Origin: Saccoglossus kowalevskii
Taxonomy: Eukaryota; Hemichordata; Enteropneusta; Harrimaniidae
DNA length: 24,681 nucleotides
Direction: 5' to 3'
NCBI RefSeq assembly: GCF_000003605.2
Contig: NW_003152751.1
Coordinates: 103,099-127,779 of the forward strand
The position numbers and the translations under genes are program-made. This document shows positions 12,101 to 20,185 of this stretch, piece by piece. Position 1 is the first letter of the stretch, and each line of letters opens with the position of its first letter. The notes below the pieces were generated by a model that saw only the letters and a program-made list of their open reading frames with translations, ran no database searches and was not told the DNA's origin.

Positions 12101-13086
12101 AGGTTCGACACGGGACCTATAGCGACGTATACAACGCGTGTAAAATACATGAATTTCGAACGCGCACTGCGCGGCGACCACCGCCCTTTAAGTTTCACGG
12201 CTTGATCATGTTTTTGTTGCTTTCTAGTGTGCTACGTACCTGCACGTGCCGAAAACGTCGCCCTGCACAAACCTACTTCCACGAGTTCGGTAAAGCAAAG
12301 GGCCAAGAGTGATCGCGTTGTGGATGGTAATAAAAACAGCGACTTCAACGACGGGTCGTGCAGTTTGACAAAAAAAGAAGAGGATCCGTGGTGGATGGTT
12401 GACCTGGGTTCATCTCATAACGTATGGAAAGTTGTTATAACCAATAGAATGGATTGTTGCTGTAAGTAGTTTCAGAGAAGTCATTCAACTTTTTAAAAAT
12501 TATATCCAATTTTGTAAATTCCGCCCTCGTAGCTTACACTCATGGTTACAGTCATAGTTCAAATGCAATGGTTCCATATAGGTAGGAATAACTGACGCGA
12601 TTGAGAAAATGGAGGAATATTTGTGGGGAACAAAATCTCGCCTCTTCTCGCTCTCCATGAGATCTCAGCGGCCATTTGCTTATAAGTTCTTTTCGTCAAT
12701 CGGTTTTTTGACCTACGCGGGCGGTGTAAAACCGTGAGGCATGTGCATGAATTTATATTTGTATTAACCCCTGCTGTCGCGGTATATATGTCACATGATT
12801 GGAAATTGCGGTGAATTGGAACTTAAATTTAATGATATTTGTTTTCATATTCACAGCGTTCAAACTGGATGGGGCTGAGATCCGTGTTGGGGACGATCCC
12901 GACGCGTTGCAAGACAACGCCCTCTGCGACACAAGACTGACAAAGTCTGGAGTCAACAAGATTGAAACCATAGAACTGTTCTGTAAATGCGACTCGTATT
13001 TGACTGGACGTTATGTTAGCGTCCAACTAAGACAGATTGTTCGAAATCTGAGTCTATGTGAGGTTGAAATCTTCGCTACGCAATGA
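1..13086 (+). CDS. Multi-domain F-type lectin (fucolectin/FTP repeats), 3' part of a spliced gene
   Basis: The coding sequence joins 16 exons: 1-106, 1269-1712, 2026-2259, 2578-2889, 3522-3755, 4514-4771, 5209-5445, 5996-6280, 6903-7136, 7940-8200, 9021-9254, 9527-9799, 10273-10506, 10998-11285, 12228-12461 and 12857-13086 (TGA stop). Every intron is phase 1 with GT/AG ends. The exons encode eight FTP domains, the first lacking its N-terminal part. Recurring blocks are CPxP, AVDGxxNSDF, SCxxT, PWWxVDL, VTITNRxDCC, (N/G)AE(I/V)RVG, GRYVSxQ and LCEVEVW. In the known family this fold binds L-fucose on glycans and Ca2+ holds the domain together; the likely role is extracellular glycan recognition, for example in immunity or gamete interaction, but that is inference. 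No membrane segment is seen. The 5' end, signal peptide and total domain number lie outside the window. Confidence 0.93.
340..440. repeat. Degenerate C-rich repeat (CCCAAGACT-like units)
   Basis: CCCAAGACT-like words recur within about 100 bases (cccaagactat, cccaagactcg, cccaagactgg, plus diverged ctcaaggctcg and cccaggactgg). Composition differs sharply from the AT-rich surroundings. On the minus strand an AATAAA follows nearby (about 480), so it may be the end of an inserted retroelement, but no coding trace supports this. Confidence 0.35.
844..992 (+). mobile_element. MITE-like element, family 1, copy 1 (complete)
   Basis: The ends are inverted repeats of about 30 bp with few mismatches: GGAGTCGTCACCTGCGCATG at the left, and a right end whose reverse complement reads GGGTCGTCACCTGCGCACGC. 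Both ends abut TTAA (TTAAAGC and GCTTTAA), which could be the target-site duplication. It is non-coding, about 149 bp, and lies inside the domain-1 intron. A second copy lies at 7175-7310 in the opposite orientation. Confidence 0.75.
1036..1105 (+). repeat. Dispersed repeat, copy 1
   Basis: It contains ATTCTGGTACGTACTATCAA. The reverse complement of 20115-20185 shares TTCTTGGTACGTACTATGAA and, further out, an AACGAACCATGCA/AATGAACCACGCA block. The match is roughly 65-70% by eye, with gaps. The family is unidentified. Confidence 0.4.
1269..1712 (+). CDS. FTP domain 1, exon B with long Pro-rich linker
   Basis: The acceptor is TCTCTTGCAG. The exon starts NGILNAEIRVGNSEN and contains VCGS, VCACG, GRYVSVQ and LCEVEVYG, the normal C-terminal half of an FTP domain. 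It then runs on for about 68 residues as a Pro/Gly/Gln-rich linker holding three imperfect units (PVTLPSG, PVILPSG, PVTLPSG) before the donor GTAAGT. At 444 nt it is the longest exon here; other B exons are 230-312 nt. The basic residue four positions after the DCC aspartate is replaced by Gly (ANG). All other domains except FTP-5 have Arg or Lys there. Confidence 0.9.
2026..2259 (+). CDS. FTP domain 2, exon A
   Basis: A 234-nt phase 1-1 exon between acceptor CATTTCAG and donor GTGAGT. It encodes CPVPYDVENVA, then AVDGDTNSDFAGNSCTQT, SYWVVDL and VTITNRKDCC. The sugar-site His is Gln; Arg and CC are kept. The usual PWW is SYW here. The N-terminal Cys of CPVP is one of the extra cysteines shared by the array. 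Confidence 0.92.
2578..2889 (+). CDS. FTP domain 2, exon B
   Basis: The acceptor is TTTTTTTTGTAG. The exon encodes DFRIKGAEIHVGNS, LCGN, YCGCG, RGRYVSVQ and LCEVEVW, then a linker of about 30 residues rich in Thr, Ala, Pro and acidic residues, ending TTAE before the donor GTAAGA (phase 1). Arg of DFR occupies the second basic position of the family motif RxDx4(R/K). Reading through the donor would reach a stop at 2922-2924, so splicing is required. Confidence 0.92.
3140..3350. mobile_element. Palindromic MITE, family 2, copy 1
   Basis: It begins TACTGTAAAATGACTAATTT and ends CCCCCTTTACAGTA. Long inner inverted repeats include CACTGGGTTTTAATTTAGC near 3270 and GCTAAATTAAAACCCAGTG at about 3310-3328. 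About 211 bp, non-coding, in the intron between domains 2 and 3. Confidence 0.75.
3522..3755 (+). CDS. FTP domain 3, exon A
   Basis: A 234-nt phase 1-1 exon; acceptor TTTTTGTTTAG, donor GTGAGT. It encodes CPMPPDLISIA, AVDDNRNTDFSGKSCTKT, PWWRVDL and ITITNRQDCC. The sugar-site His position is Lys, the only such change in the array. The VDGN-type calcium-site segment reads VDDN here. Confidence 0.92.
4139..4482. mobile_element. Foldback/MITE-like element with perfect 24-bp inner hairpin
   Basis: Outer ends TTAAATGGTGGTAGTCGTTGC (in part) and GCAACGACCACCGTTCTTC form an imperfect inverted repeat of about 35 bp. Inside, 4215-4238 and 4267-4290 are perfect inverted repeats of 24 bp (arm core GTGATGATAATATAGCAGGA) around a 28-base loop whose ends also pair partly. 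It lies in the domain-3 intron. Confidence 0.6.
4215..4290. repeat. Perfect 24-bp inverted repeat (hairpin)
   Basis: The arms at 4215-4238 and 4267-4290 match without a mismatch, and ACGTAT/ATACGT extends the stem by about six pairs after one mismatch. The perfect pairing suggests recent formation or selection. Confidence 0.9.
4514..4771 (+). CDS. FTP domain 3, exon B
   Basis: A 258-nt phase 1-1 exon; acceptor TTTTTTCTTCAG, donor GTAAGT. It encodes FKLKNAEVRIGDSEN, VCGQ, VCKCG, RGRYVSIQ and LCEVDVW, then a short Thr-rich linker (VTTTADTLE). Lys of PFK supplies the second basic position of the RxDx4(R/K) motif. A foldback element ends about 30 bases before the acceptor. Confidence 0.92.
5209..5445 (+). 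CDS. FTP domain 4, exon A (one codon longer)
   Basis: A 237-nt exon; acceptor ACATTCCAG, donor GTAAGT. It encodes CPVPSDLLNVA, AVDKNSNSWNLPSGSCSQT, AWWQVDL and VTITNRADCC. Between the calcium-site segment and SC it carries WNLPSG instead of the usual DFAGK, which adds one residue. It is the only A exon visible in full that is not 234 nt. The sugar-site His is Gln; Arg and CC are intact. Confidence 0.92.
5996..6280 (+). CDS. FTP domain 4, exon B
   Basis: A 285-nt phase 1-1 exon; acceptor CGAATCTAG (weak polypyrimidine tract), donor GTAAGT. It encodes YRLKNAEVVIGHTR, LCGT, ICSCG, TGRFVGVYLP and LCEVEVWAHG, then a Thr-rich linker. It is the most divergent at the GRYVSxQ block, which reads GRFVGVY, closer to the eel agglutinin form GRYVTVYLP. 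Arg of SYR provides the second basic position. Confidence 0.91.
6724..6800 (+). repeat. TTAAAGGG-ended dispersed repeat, copy 1
   Basis: It shares with 19986-20063 the series CTTTTGTTATCC, TTGTAxTTTTAAxCC, TTTGTTGTGAGATTxGGCTT, AACTG and CCCTTTAA. It lies in the intron between domains 4 and 5, about 100 bases before the domain-5 exon A. Confidence 0.65.
6903..7136 (+). CDS. FTP domain 5, exon A
   Basis: A 234-nt phase 1-1 exon; acceptor GTGTTACAG, donor GTAAGT. It encodes CPVPDGLVNIA, AVDGDKNSDFAGRSCTLT, PWWKLDL and VTITNRLDCC. The sugar-site His position is Leu. A truncated MITE copy begins about 40 bases after the donor. Confidence 0.93.
7175..7310 (-). mobile_element. MITE-like element, family 1, copy 2 (one end degraded)
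   Basis: The reverse complement matches copy 1 along most of its length, including shared stretches such as ACCCATGAGCCTTTGCGTT and GGGACTCAATTTCCG. The end at 7310 keeps the terminus (AAAGCTGGGAGTCGTCATCTGCGCATGCG in part), whereas the 7175 end diverges after GTGCGCGGATGA. It lies just after the domain-5 exon A donor. Confidence 0.72.
7490..7558. repeat. Nested inverted repeat in the domain-5 intron
   Basis: The outer pair is GCGCCCTC (7490-7497) and GAGGGCGC (7551-7558). The inner pair is ACCCAAC (7517-7523) and GTTGGGT (7531-7537). It is a GC-rich island within AT-rich intron. Confidence 0.55.
7724..7919. mobile_element. Palindromic MITE, family 2, copy 2 (diverged)
   Basis: It begins TACTGTTAAACC and ends GCATTAACGGTA. 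The interior shares the family words TTCACTGTGTTTTAAT, CAGCGAAAATAGC and AAACCCGGTGAATAAT with copy 1. It lies in the domain-5 intron, ending about 20 bases before the exon B acceptor. Confidence 0.65.
7940..8200 (+). CDS. FTP domain 5, exon B (tandem CAGCAG acceptor)
   Basis: A 261-nt phase 1-1 exon. The acceptor region reads TTTTTCAGCAG, so splicing could begin at 7940 or 7943. I chose 7940 because it keeps five residues between DCC and NAEIRVG, as in all other domains. It encodes LRNAEIRVGSHDD, LCGR, ICDCG, SGRFISVSLP and LCEVEVF, then a short linker. The second basic position of the sugar motif is Gly (TGG). Confidence 0.91.
9021..9254 (+). CDS. FTP domain 6, exon A
   Basis: A 234-nt phase 1-1 exon; acceptor CATTACAG, donor GTAAGT. 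It encodes CPLPDGLEDIA, AVDGIKNSDLGGKSCSQT, PWWQLDL and VVITNRFDCC. The sugar-site His is Gln and the calcium-site segment is normal. Confidence 0.93.
9527..9799 (+). CDS. FTP domain 6, exon B
   Basis: A 273-nt phase 1-1 exon; acceptor CGTGTTTCAG, donor GTGAGT. It encodes YRIKNAEVRVGESP, MCGE, MCGCR, RGRYVSIQ and LCEVQVF, then a Gly-containing linker with a DWGG segment; domain 2's linker also contains DWG. LCEVQV replaces the usual LCEVEV. Arg of SYR supplies the second basic position. Confidence 0.92.
9904..9921. repeat. Short (GA)n microsatellite
   Basis: About eight GA units in the intron between domains 6 and 7, shortly before a family-2 MITE. Confidence 0.85.
9956..10164. mobile_element. 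Palindromic MITE, family 2, copy 3
   Basis: It begins TACTGTAAAATACTTATTTT and ends AAATAAAGTATTTTACAGTA, giving terminal repeats of about 20 bp. Length about 209 bp, in the intron between domains 6 and 7. The interior is more AT-rich than copy 1 but has the same layout. Confidence 0.75.
10273..10506 (+). CDS. FTP domain 7, exon A
   Basis: A 234-nt phase 1-1 exon; acceptor CATTCTCAG, donor GTGAGT. It encodes CPFPEGLINSA, AVDGTHNSDYAGKSCTQT, PYWVVDL and VIITNRMDCC. The sugar-site His is Gln. As in domain 2, the first Trp of PWW is Tyr. Confidence 0.93.
10998..11285 (+). CDS. FTP domain 7, exon B with Thr/Pro linker
   Basis: A 288-nt phase 1-1 exon; acceptor CATTTATAG, donor GTAATA (weaker than the others). 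It encodes FRLKGAEIRVGNRED, LCRY, TCECG, RGRYVSIQ and LCEVEVW, then a linker of repeated PTTL-type units (MPTTLMPTTLPPTTTEK). A linker this rich in Thr and Pro is a plausible site of mucin-type O-glycosylation. Arg of SFR gives the second basic position. Confidence 0.91.
12180..12191. repeat. TTAAAGGGCGGT terminus (repeat end) before domain-8 exon A
   Basis: The reverse complement is TTAAAGGGCGGT followed by GGTCGCCGCGC. The same 12 bases recur at 24670-24681, and a diverged form opens the element at 4139. It looks like one end of a DNA element; no clear partner end was found. Confidence 0.4.
12228..12461 (+). CDS. FTP domain 8, exon A
   Basis: A 234-nt phase 1-1 exon; acceptor TTGCTTTCTAG, donor GTAAGT. 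It encodes CYVPARAENVA, VVDGNKNSDFNDGSCSLT, PWWMVDL and VVITNRMDCC. The entry motif is CYVP instead of CPxP, and the sugar-site His position is Leu. This is the last N-terminal half in the gene. Confidence 0.92.
12857..13086 (+). CDS. FTP domain 8, exon B (terminal coding exon)
   Basis: The acceptor is ATATTCACAG. The exon encodes FKLDGAEIRVGDDP, LCDT, FCKCD, TGRYVSVQ and LCEVEIFATQ, then TGA at 13084-13086. The protein stops directly after the domain fold, with no linker, membrane segment or GPI-type tail. Lys of SFK supplies the second basic position. Confidence 0.93.
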
Positions 13087-13142
13087 GATCGATGATAAAT
13101 ACCTACACAATATAATAGAATAATTCGGATACTGGATCATAA

Positions 13143-13148
13143 ATTAAA
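13143..13148 (+). terminator. Possible polyadenylation signal (ATTAAA) of the lectin gene
   Basis: ATTAAA lies about 60 bases after the stop codon and is the first common poly(A) hexamer variant downstream of it. More ATTAAA copies occur near 13375-13395, so the true 3' end could be further on. This is a motif call only. Confidence 0.3.
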
Positions 13149-13516
13149 GATGCTACATGGATGTCATGTATTCTGTATGATGATGAACACATCGGATTAT
13201 AAATTATTTTCAACTACTAGTATATTAGTCGGACCATGGAAATGGAATATATTAAGACGCACCAGTACACATTTTTGTACGTACCAAAGCACAGTCAGTG
13301 CACATGTGTACTAGTAGTTTTTCATCTCTGTGCTGTGCTGAGAATTATAATCCAATGTGTTCATCGAAAAAGCATTATTAAACAGCAATATTAAAAAACT
13401 GCATGTTCCTGTACGCATCTCTTCATAAAATGATAATTGTTTCAAAAAATGAACGAAGCGACCACCCCTTTAGAAATAATGGTTCGTCCCTAATAATCCG
13501 AACGTGGTTGAAGCAA

Positions 13517-13591
13517 TAACATATAATGATATATATCGTCACTGTTATTGAAATTTGATCGATTGAGAACTGAATCGATCATTATATGTTA
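13517..13591. repeat. Nested perfect inverted repeats
   Basis: The outer arms TAACATATAATGAT (13517-13530) and ATCATTATATGTTA (13578-13591) are perfect. Inside, TGATCGATT (13556-13564) and AATCGATCA (13573-13581) form a second perfect 9-bp stem that shares four bases with the outer right arm, so the two stems are alternatives. Confidence 0.7.
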
Positions 13592-14875
13592 CATGACTTA
13601 TTGATGTTATCTGCACCTGTTATGGGTTTCTTCTGCGTCACAAAAGTTCTATTGTTGTCCACATAACCATATTTCTGTAACTGTGCTATCGCATGCTGGG
13701 TGCCGGGGTAATAGCTGCATGGTTTACTCACGCGTCTGTATATTCAGGAATGCTGCCATTAAATTCATAAGTCATAAATTAACTCGGTGTGTTCTGTTTA
13801 TTGTAAGTTGCACCTGTGTTGGCATTCCGATGCGGAGACCTGTTGTCCGCATACTTTCCAAGTTGTTTTCAGATGCGAATTGCGGAATCGCCCAAACAAA
13901 TAAGCAAAGTAGACTTTGAGCTTGTTTTCGATCAGGTCTGACTGGCGCCAAGATTCAATAATAGCCATAATGTTACCATGATGGAACATCGTCACGCATT
14001 CTTCTCACATGCTCCCAATGGAGGAGTATAATTTATGTAGCAAATACGCTTTTATTCACAGGAGAAACGACACTAACATTATCTGTCTGAGATTGTCTCC
14101 AGGTATAAACATATTTAATTAAAAACAGTTGCGACTTCTAGTTCGTTGCTTTTTATCGTTTCCAGTAGAGATGGGACTATTTTTCTTTTGCCTAACAATA
14201 AATTGCATACTAGTATAACAATTGTTAGACTATTCCCCATTAGTCACATGACCTACAAATAGCGTTTGTTAAATACTTGTTTGCTTCATTACATTACGAA
14301 GGACACGTGACTGGCGTGCAAATGTACAAAGAATATCAAGGTGAGAATAGACATCTTATGATCACATCGGTTGTATGTGTATTGTTTGTGTGCCTCCAAT
14401 ACAAATTACGCCATTCTTTTGTTGCAACGACTTGATGGAAATGAACATTGTTCATAGCGAGGCACAAAGTGCACGAACCGAACACCGGTATACATAGAGT
14501 ATACATAGCGTCCCTGACTTACTATCACGCTCCGATTTCATGTTCAAATGACCTGGACGCCCGAGGTCGGTTGAACGGCAAAAAGGCCACAATGCGACCC
14601 GTCCATTGTATGGTGCTACCTTTAGAGGGGTCCTTGGTCAATGCGCGTATATTATTGTGTTCGATCACCGTCCCTCAACATTGAATGCCGTGGTTCGATA
14701 GACAATTGTGGTTGCTGCCGGGAATTCAATTGCCACTCACGCTCAAATAATCTAATTTTAGTCAGACTCGAAACTCGAGTATGCTAAAACTTGAAGATAT
14801 TGTTTTCATATGACTGATATTTTATGATATCATATTAGACAAAGGCTAATATTTAATACACATTTCCTATAAATC

Positions 14876-14889
14876 GCGCCCTCTAGTGT
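14876..14889 (-). promoter_or_regulatory. CTCF-like motif
   Basis: On the minus strand the site reads ACACTAGAGGGCGC, agreeing with the bilaterian CTCF consensus CCASYAGRKGGCRS at 13 of 14 positions. It lies between the two genes, where an insulator would make sense, but this rests on one motif. Confidence 0.3.
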
Positions 14890-14908
14890 TGAAGCGCGTC
14901 TATGACGT

Positions 14909-15140
14909 AATAGACGACTTTCCCGGAAGTAGCAAAACTGGGATGCGAAAATACTCCTGCTTTATCATAGCGAAAGAGACAAGTTTGCTGACAATCGATA
15001 GAAGGGAATTTTATTTTTGTGACGTCGATTGGTGCACCCAGAAACACAATATCACACGTGAAAGTTTACGTTACAACCCAAAACGGCATGCGCACACATG
15101 CGAAACGCCGTATCTTCGACTTCCGCGAAAGTCGTCTATT
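14909..15140. mobile_element. MITE-like element with 22-bp terminal inverted repeats
   Basis: The left end 14909-14930 (core TAGACGACTTTCCCGGAAGT) and right end 15119-15140 (core ACTTCCGCGAAAGTCGTCTA) are inverted with one mismatch in 22. The interior of about 190 bp has further short inverted pairs (AATCGATAG-type with CGTCGATT-type). If TA is the target site, GACGACTTTC would be the true terminus, as in Tc1/mariner-type elements; that assignment is inference. Confidence 0.55.
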
Positions 15141-15241
15141 GGGCGACACGTACTAGGCAGTTCAAAACACCGATATTTGTATGATCTCTAGTCGACTATG
15201 GTGATAGATGACGAACAACTATACAACTATACAGACTGGTT

Positions 15242-15279
15242 GATTGGAACACCGTCCCTCAACGGACGGTGATTGGAAC
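15242..15279. repeat. 8-bp hairpin flanked by 9-bp direct repeats
   Basis: CACCGTCC (15250-15257) and GGACGGTG (15264-15271) pair around CTCAAC. GATTGGAAC occurs on both sides (15242-15250 and 15271-15279). Confidence 0.6.
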
Positions 15280-15800
15280 GACCTCGCCGTCACCCATATA
15301 TTATTACGTCATTTTGGCGTCACAACAGCGATTTGACGATTTACAGGAATTGTGTATTTCGGCGATGTTTGGCAAACATAAAATCTACAATGTGGCAAAC
15401 AGCGTACACGTTGATGAACACATATTTATGACACCTGTCCGTTACATGTGAAGTTTCAGTTGTGGAAATAATTCATCCGTCAGTCACACACTGACATTAT
15501 TATTTTACATCTAATCGACTGTTTTAGAATGTAACGGGAAACATCTTTCTTCGAATGCCGTATCAATTTTCCCTTACTGCGTTTTAATTTCCGCCGAATC
15601 TCGGACATTAACTCTTCAATGTCTACGTCACGTTAACACGTCATCACTGTCGTTGTCGTTGCGACGCGTACAACGCATTTACAAAATGTGTACGTTGTTT
15701 GCAGTTACGTGGATCGCACAGTAAACGGATGGTACCAGCGAAAGGCACAACATCAGAGAGAAATGATGTGTGAATGTTGCTTAATTTGACAGCCAGAGAA

Positions 15801-15814
15801 CCCCCCCCCCCCCC
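15801..15814. repeat. Poly-C run (14 C)
   Basis: An uninterrupted C homopolymer. Its exact length may be unreliable. Confidence 0.85.
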
Positions 15815-16422
15815 AGGAGTTGGCGTTGCTGTTGTTACTTTAGTTCTTTACTTACGAGCGCACGCACGGTTGAGAGTCTGTATTCATGTATTACGCCCAA
15901 AGACTAAAGTGTCTGTGATATCTTGAGATTTATTATGGTCGCCCAGCGACATCATCATGGAGCAGGTTGTACCAAACCGTGTTCGTGAGTAATTTCCTGT
16001 GCGTATTGTAAAGTTCGTGTGAGACGAACCTACTTTCAGCAATATGAAACATTTTCGTTTTATGGTGATATTACGCCATTCGTTGAAAACAAGGTAATAG
16101 CGATAAAGCTATGCCGTTTTATATCGAAATACAAATAAATTCTAGATGAAATCTGAATGAAGCAATGAGAAGATTTTAATGAGGAATAAATAATAAAAAC
16201 AATCTTATAAAGTGGCGAAAAAAGGAGAAAAAGATATTAATGAGTGAGGTTTGATACTAGGTTTTTGAAAAGAGGACCGGTAGTTAGTATAATTAGTAAG
16301 TGACACACTTGGAGCATGAACTATATTGATATGTTTAATTAAGGTCTATGGTTTTATGTATTGACACTTTATGTTTGGTTTTGGTATGGCGCCAAATATA
16401 CGAGTCGCGATGTGTACTCTAC

Positions 16423-18329
<1,907 letters not shown>

Positions 18330-19985
18330 GTTATATTATTAGTAATCATTATTAATCATTATTATTACTAATGTTATTAAGATGCAGTTTTAAAAAATCG
18401 GTAGACGAATGGTCCGTGTTCTATAAGCTGTAACCTGGGTGCAAGGAACGCAGTATTTTAATGAGCAACACAACCTTTGTATATACATACTACCTTGTAA
18501 TAATTATGAACAACCACGATAGGTATTCTTACCTCCCGGCGACTTTAATTCAGTATTTAACGTCACCGTGGCAAGAACCCGCTCTTGCTTAATTGGTGTC
18601 TGAGTAACGCGCGTTGTCGATATATATATATATATATTTATTTGTTGTTAAAGCGAGTTGTTGGTAAAACACACTCTATTCACCGACAGATGCATATTCC
18701 TTATTCTCGACACTCAATCGCAGTGAGCGAAATGAAAAAAATAGATGTCAGCTTTACAAGCGAGAGTCTGACGACAAATCACGAACAACTTGTAATCTTG
18801 ACAAGGTGATTATTCCCAAAACAGTTGAATATTCATGGAAATATGACAAAAACGATACATTTATTGGTCTCGAAATAAAGTCGTTCTTCTTTAATTTATT
18901 AAAATCACACTCAGACGTTTCGATATATCTACAGCGTATGCAGCCTAGGGCACTTCAGACTAGCTGGCAGCGACGCTGACAAAACGTTAGTTTTAGCAAA
19001 GACACTAGTATTTTTGGGCTTAGTGACATCACACAATAGCGACTGAAGAAAATCGTGCGTCTTTCTTTTTGAAGACAAATGCCATTGTCAACCATAATAC
19101 AATACAGACGTCTTAAATAGACCCTACCTTACCCTGCTACCTTAGTTTGTTTCATTTTACATGCGTTACGTGCCTGCGATGATTATCTTTGTTACTATGA
19201 TAAATTTGTAATTTAAAGGATTTATCGAACATTTTGTACCAACACAGAAATGTTACACTGATCTTTCTGAAGATGATAAAACAGTTATATTTTTACGATT
19301 CTCGTAGATAACAAAATAATATACATCGGTGTAAAGATGACCTACTCATGTCACGGACACTGGTCTCAAAGTAAGATAATGGCCGGGTCAAATTAATCGA
19401 TACTGTTGACCTTGAACGTTTTAAAAATTCAATTAACATCATCACATGGTCCGATCTAACAGGACTGATCCGCGTTTAGTTCAGTTTCATTACAGAATTT
19501 TTGATTACGCATCGACGCCTTGAGGTCACAGTCACAGTCACAGTATTGTCAATATGTGATTTACATTGTAAACATCAGTTACAAAAACAACAGTTTGCGA
19601 CACAGATAAAACACAGTACTTGTTGTTTTCACCTTCGAACCAGTATACTACGAAGACTCGTCGATATCGATTTATTTCTTCCTGTTATAAATGTTATGGC
19701 TGACAATAACGGTCTTAGTATCATTGTGTCCCGCTGTTTGTGTTGACACAGACGTCTTTATATGCAAGTTATCGCTCCGACACGTACGAATACCGACTAT
19801 CATTTAGTACGAACTACAGTTTTGGGCGATGACGTACACGCCATGACTAACCTGAATCAAATCTTCGCCAAATTAAGGTAGTTTCAAATCTAGTAGCCAG
19901 TGATGTGTAAAGCTACAACCGCTCGATTCCTTCACGATCATCCCACTCGGGCGATGTCCATTTGAAGGGGACAAAGTTAATCTAT

Positions 19986-20063
19986 CTTTTGTTATCCATT
20001 GTAGTTTTAACCCCGAAATTATATTTGTTGTGAGATTAGGCTTAACTGCAAGTGCCCCTTTAA
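19986..20063 (+). repeat. TTAAAGGG-ended dispersed repeat, copy 2
   Basis: Same-orientation copy of 6724-6800, in the intergenic region. The clearest match is TTGTTGTGAGATTAGGCTTA, differing from copy 1 at one base. Confidence 0.65.
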
Positions 20064-20114
20064 CTAATCACACGACTCGGACTGAGTTGAAAATATTATT
20101 TGATCGTAAGCCTG

Positions 20115-20185
20115 AACTTTAAATTCATAGTACGTACCAAGAATTCAATGTGCATGCGCAGAAACATGCATGGTTCGTTATTTCG
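20115..20185 (-). repeat. Dispersed repeat, copy 2
   Basis: Opposite-strand counterpart of 1036-1105, about 19 kb away and outside the lectin gene. The best-shared word is GGTACGTACTAT. Confidence 0.4.

Larger units (their letters stand above)
13087..14875 (+). other. Lectin 3' UTR and following intergenic DNA
   Basis: It includes the probable 3' UTR, then AT-rich DNA with a nested palindrome (13517-13591). CACCGTCCCTCAAC (14666-14679) recurs exactly at 15250-15263. The short open frames lack splice context, recognisable motifs or composition typical of coding DNA, so no gene is called. Confidence 0.6.

Noticed and set aside
11857-12198. 113-residue minus-strand open frame
   Set aside because: Composition and lack of motifs or splice context argue against coding. 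It overlaps a repeat terminus (12180-12191) and lies in the intron before domain 8.
14886-15191. 101-residue plus-strand open frame
   Set aside because: It spans the inverted-repeat element at 14909-15140 and encodes no recognisable motif.
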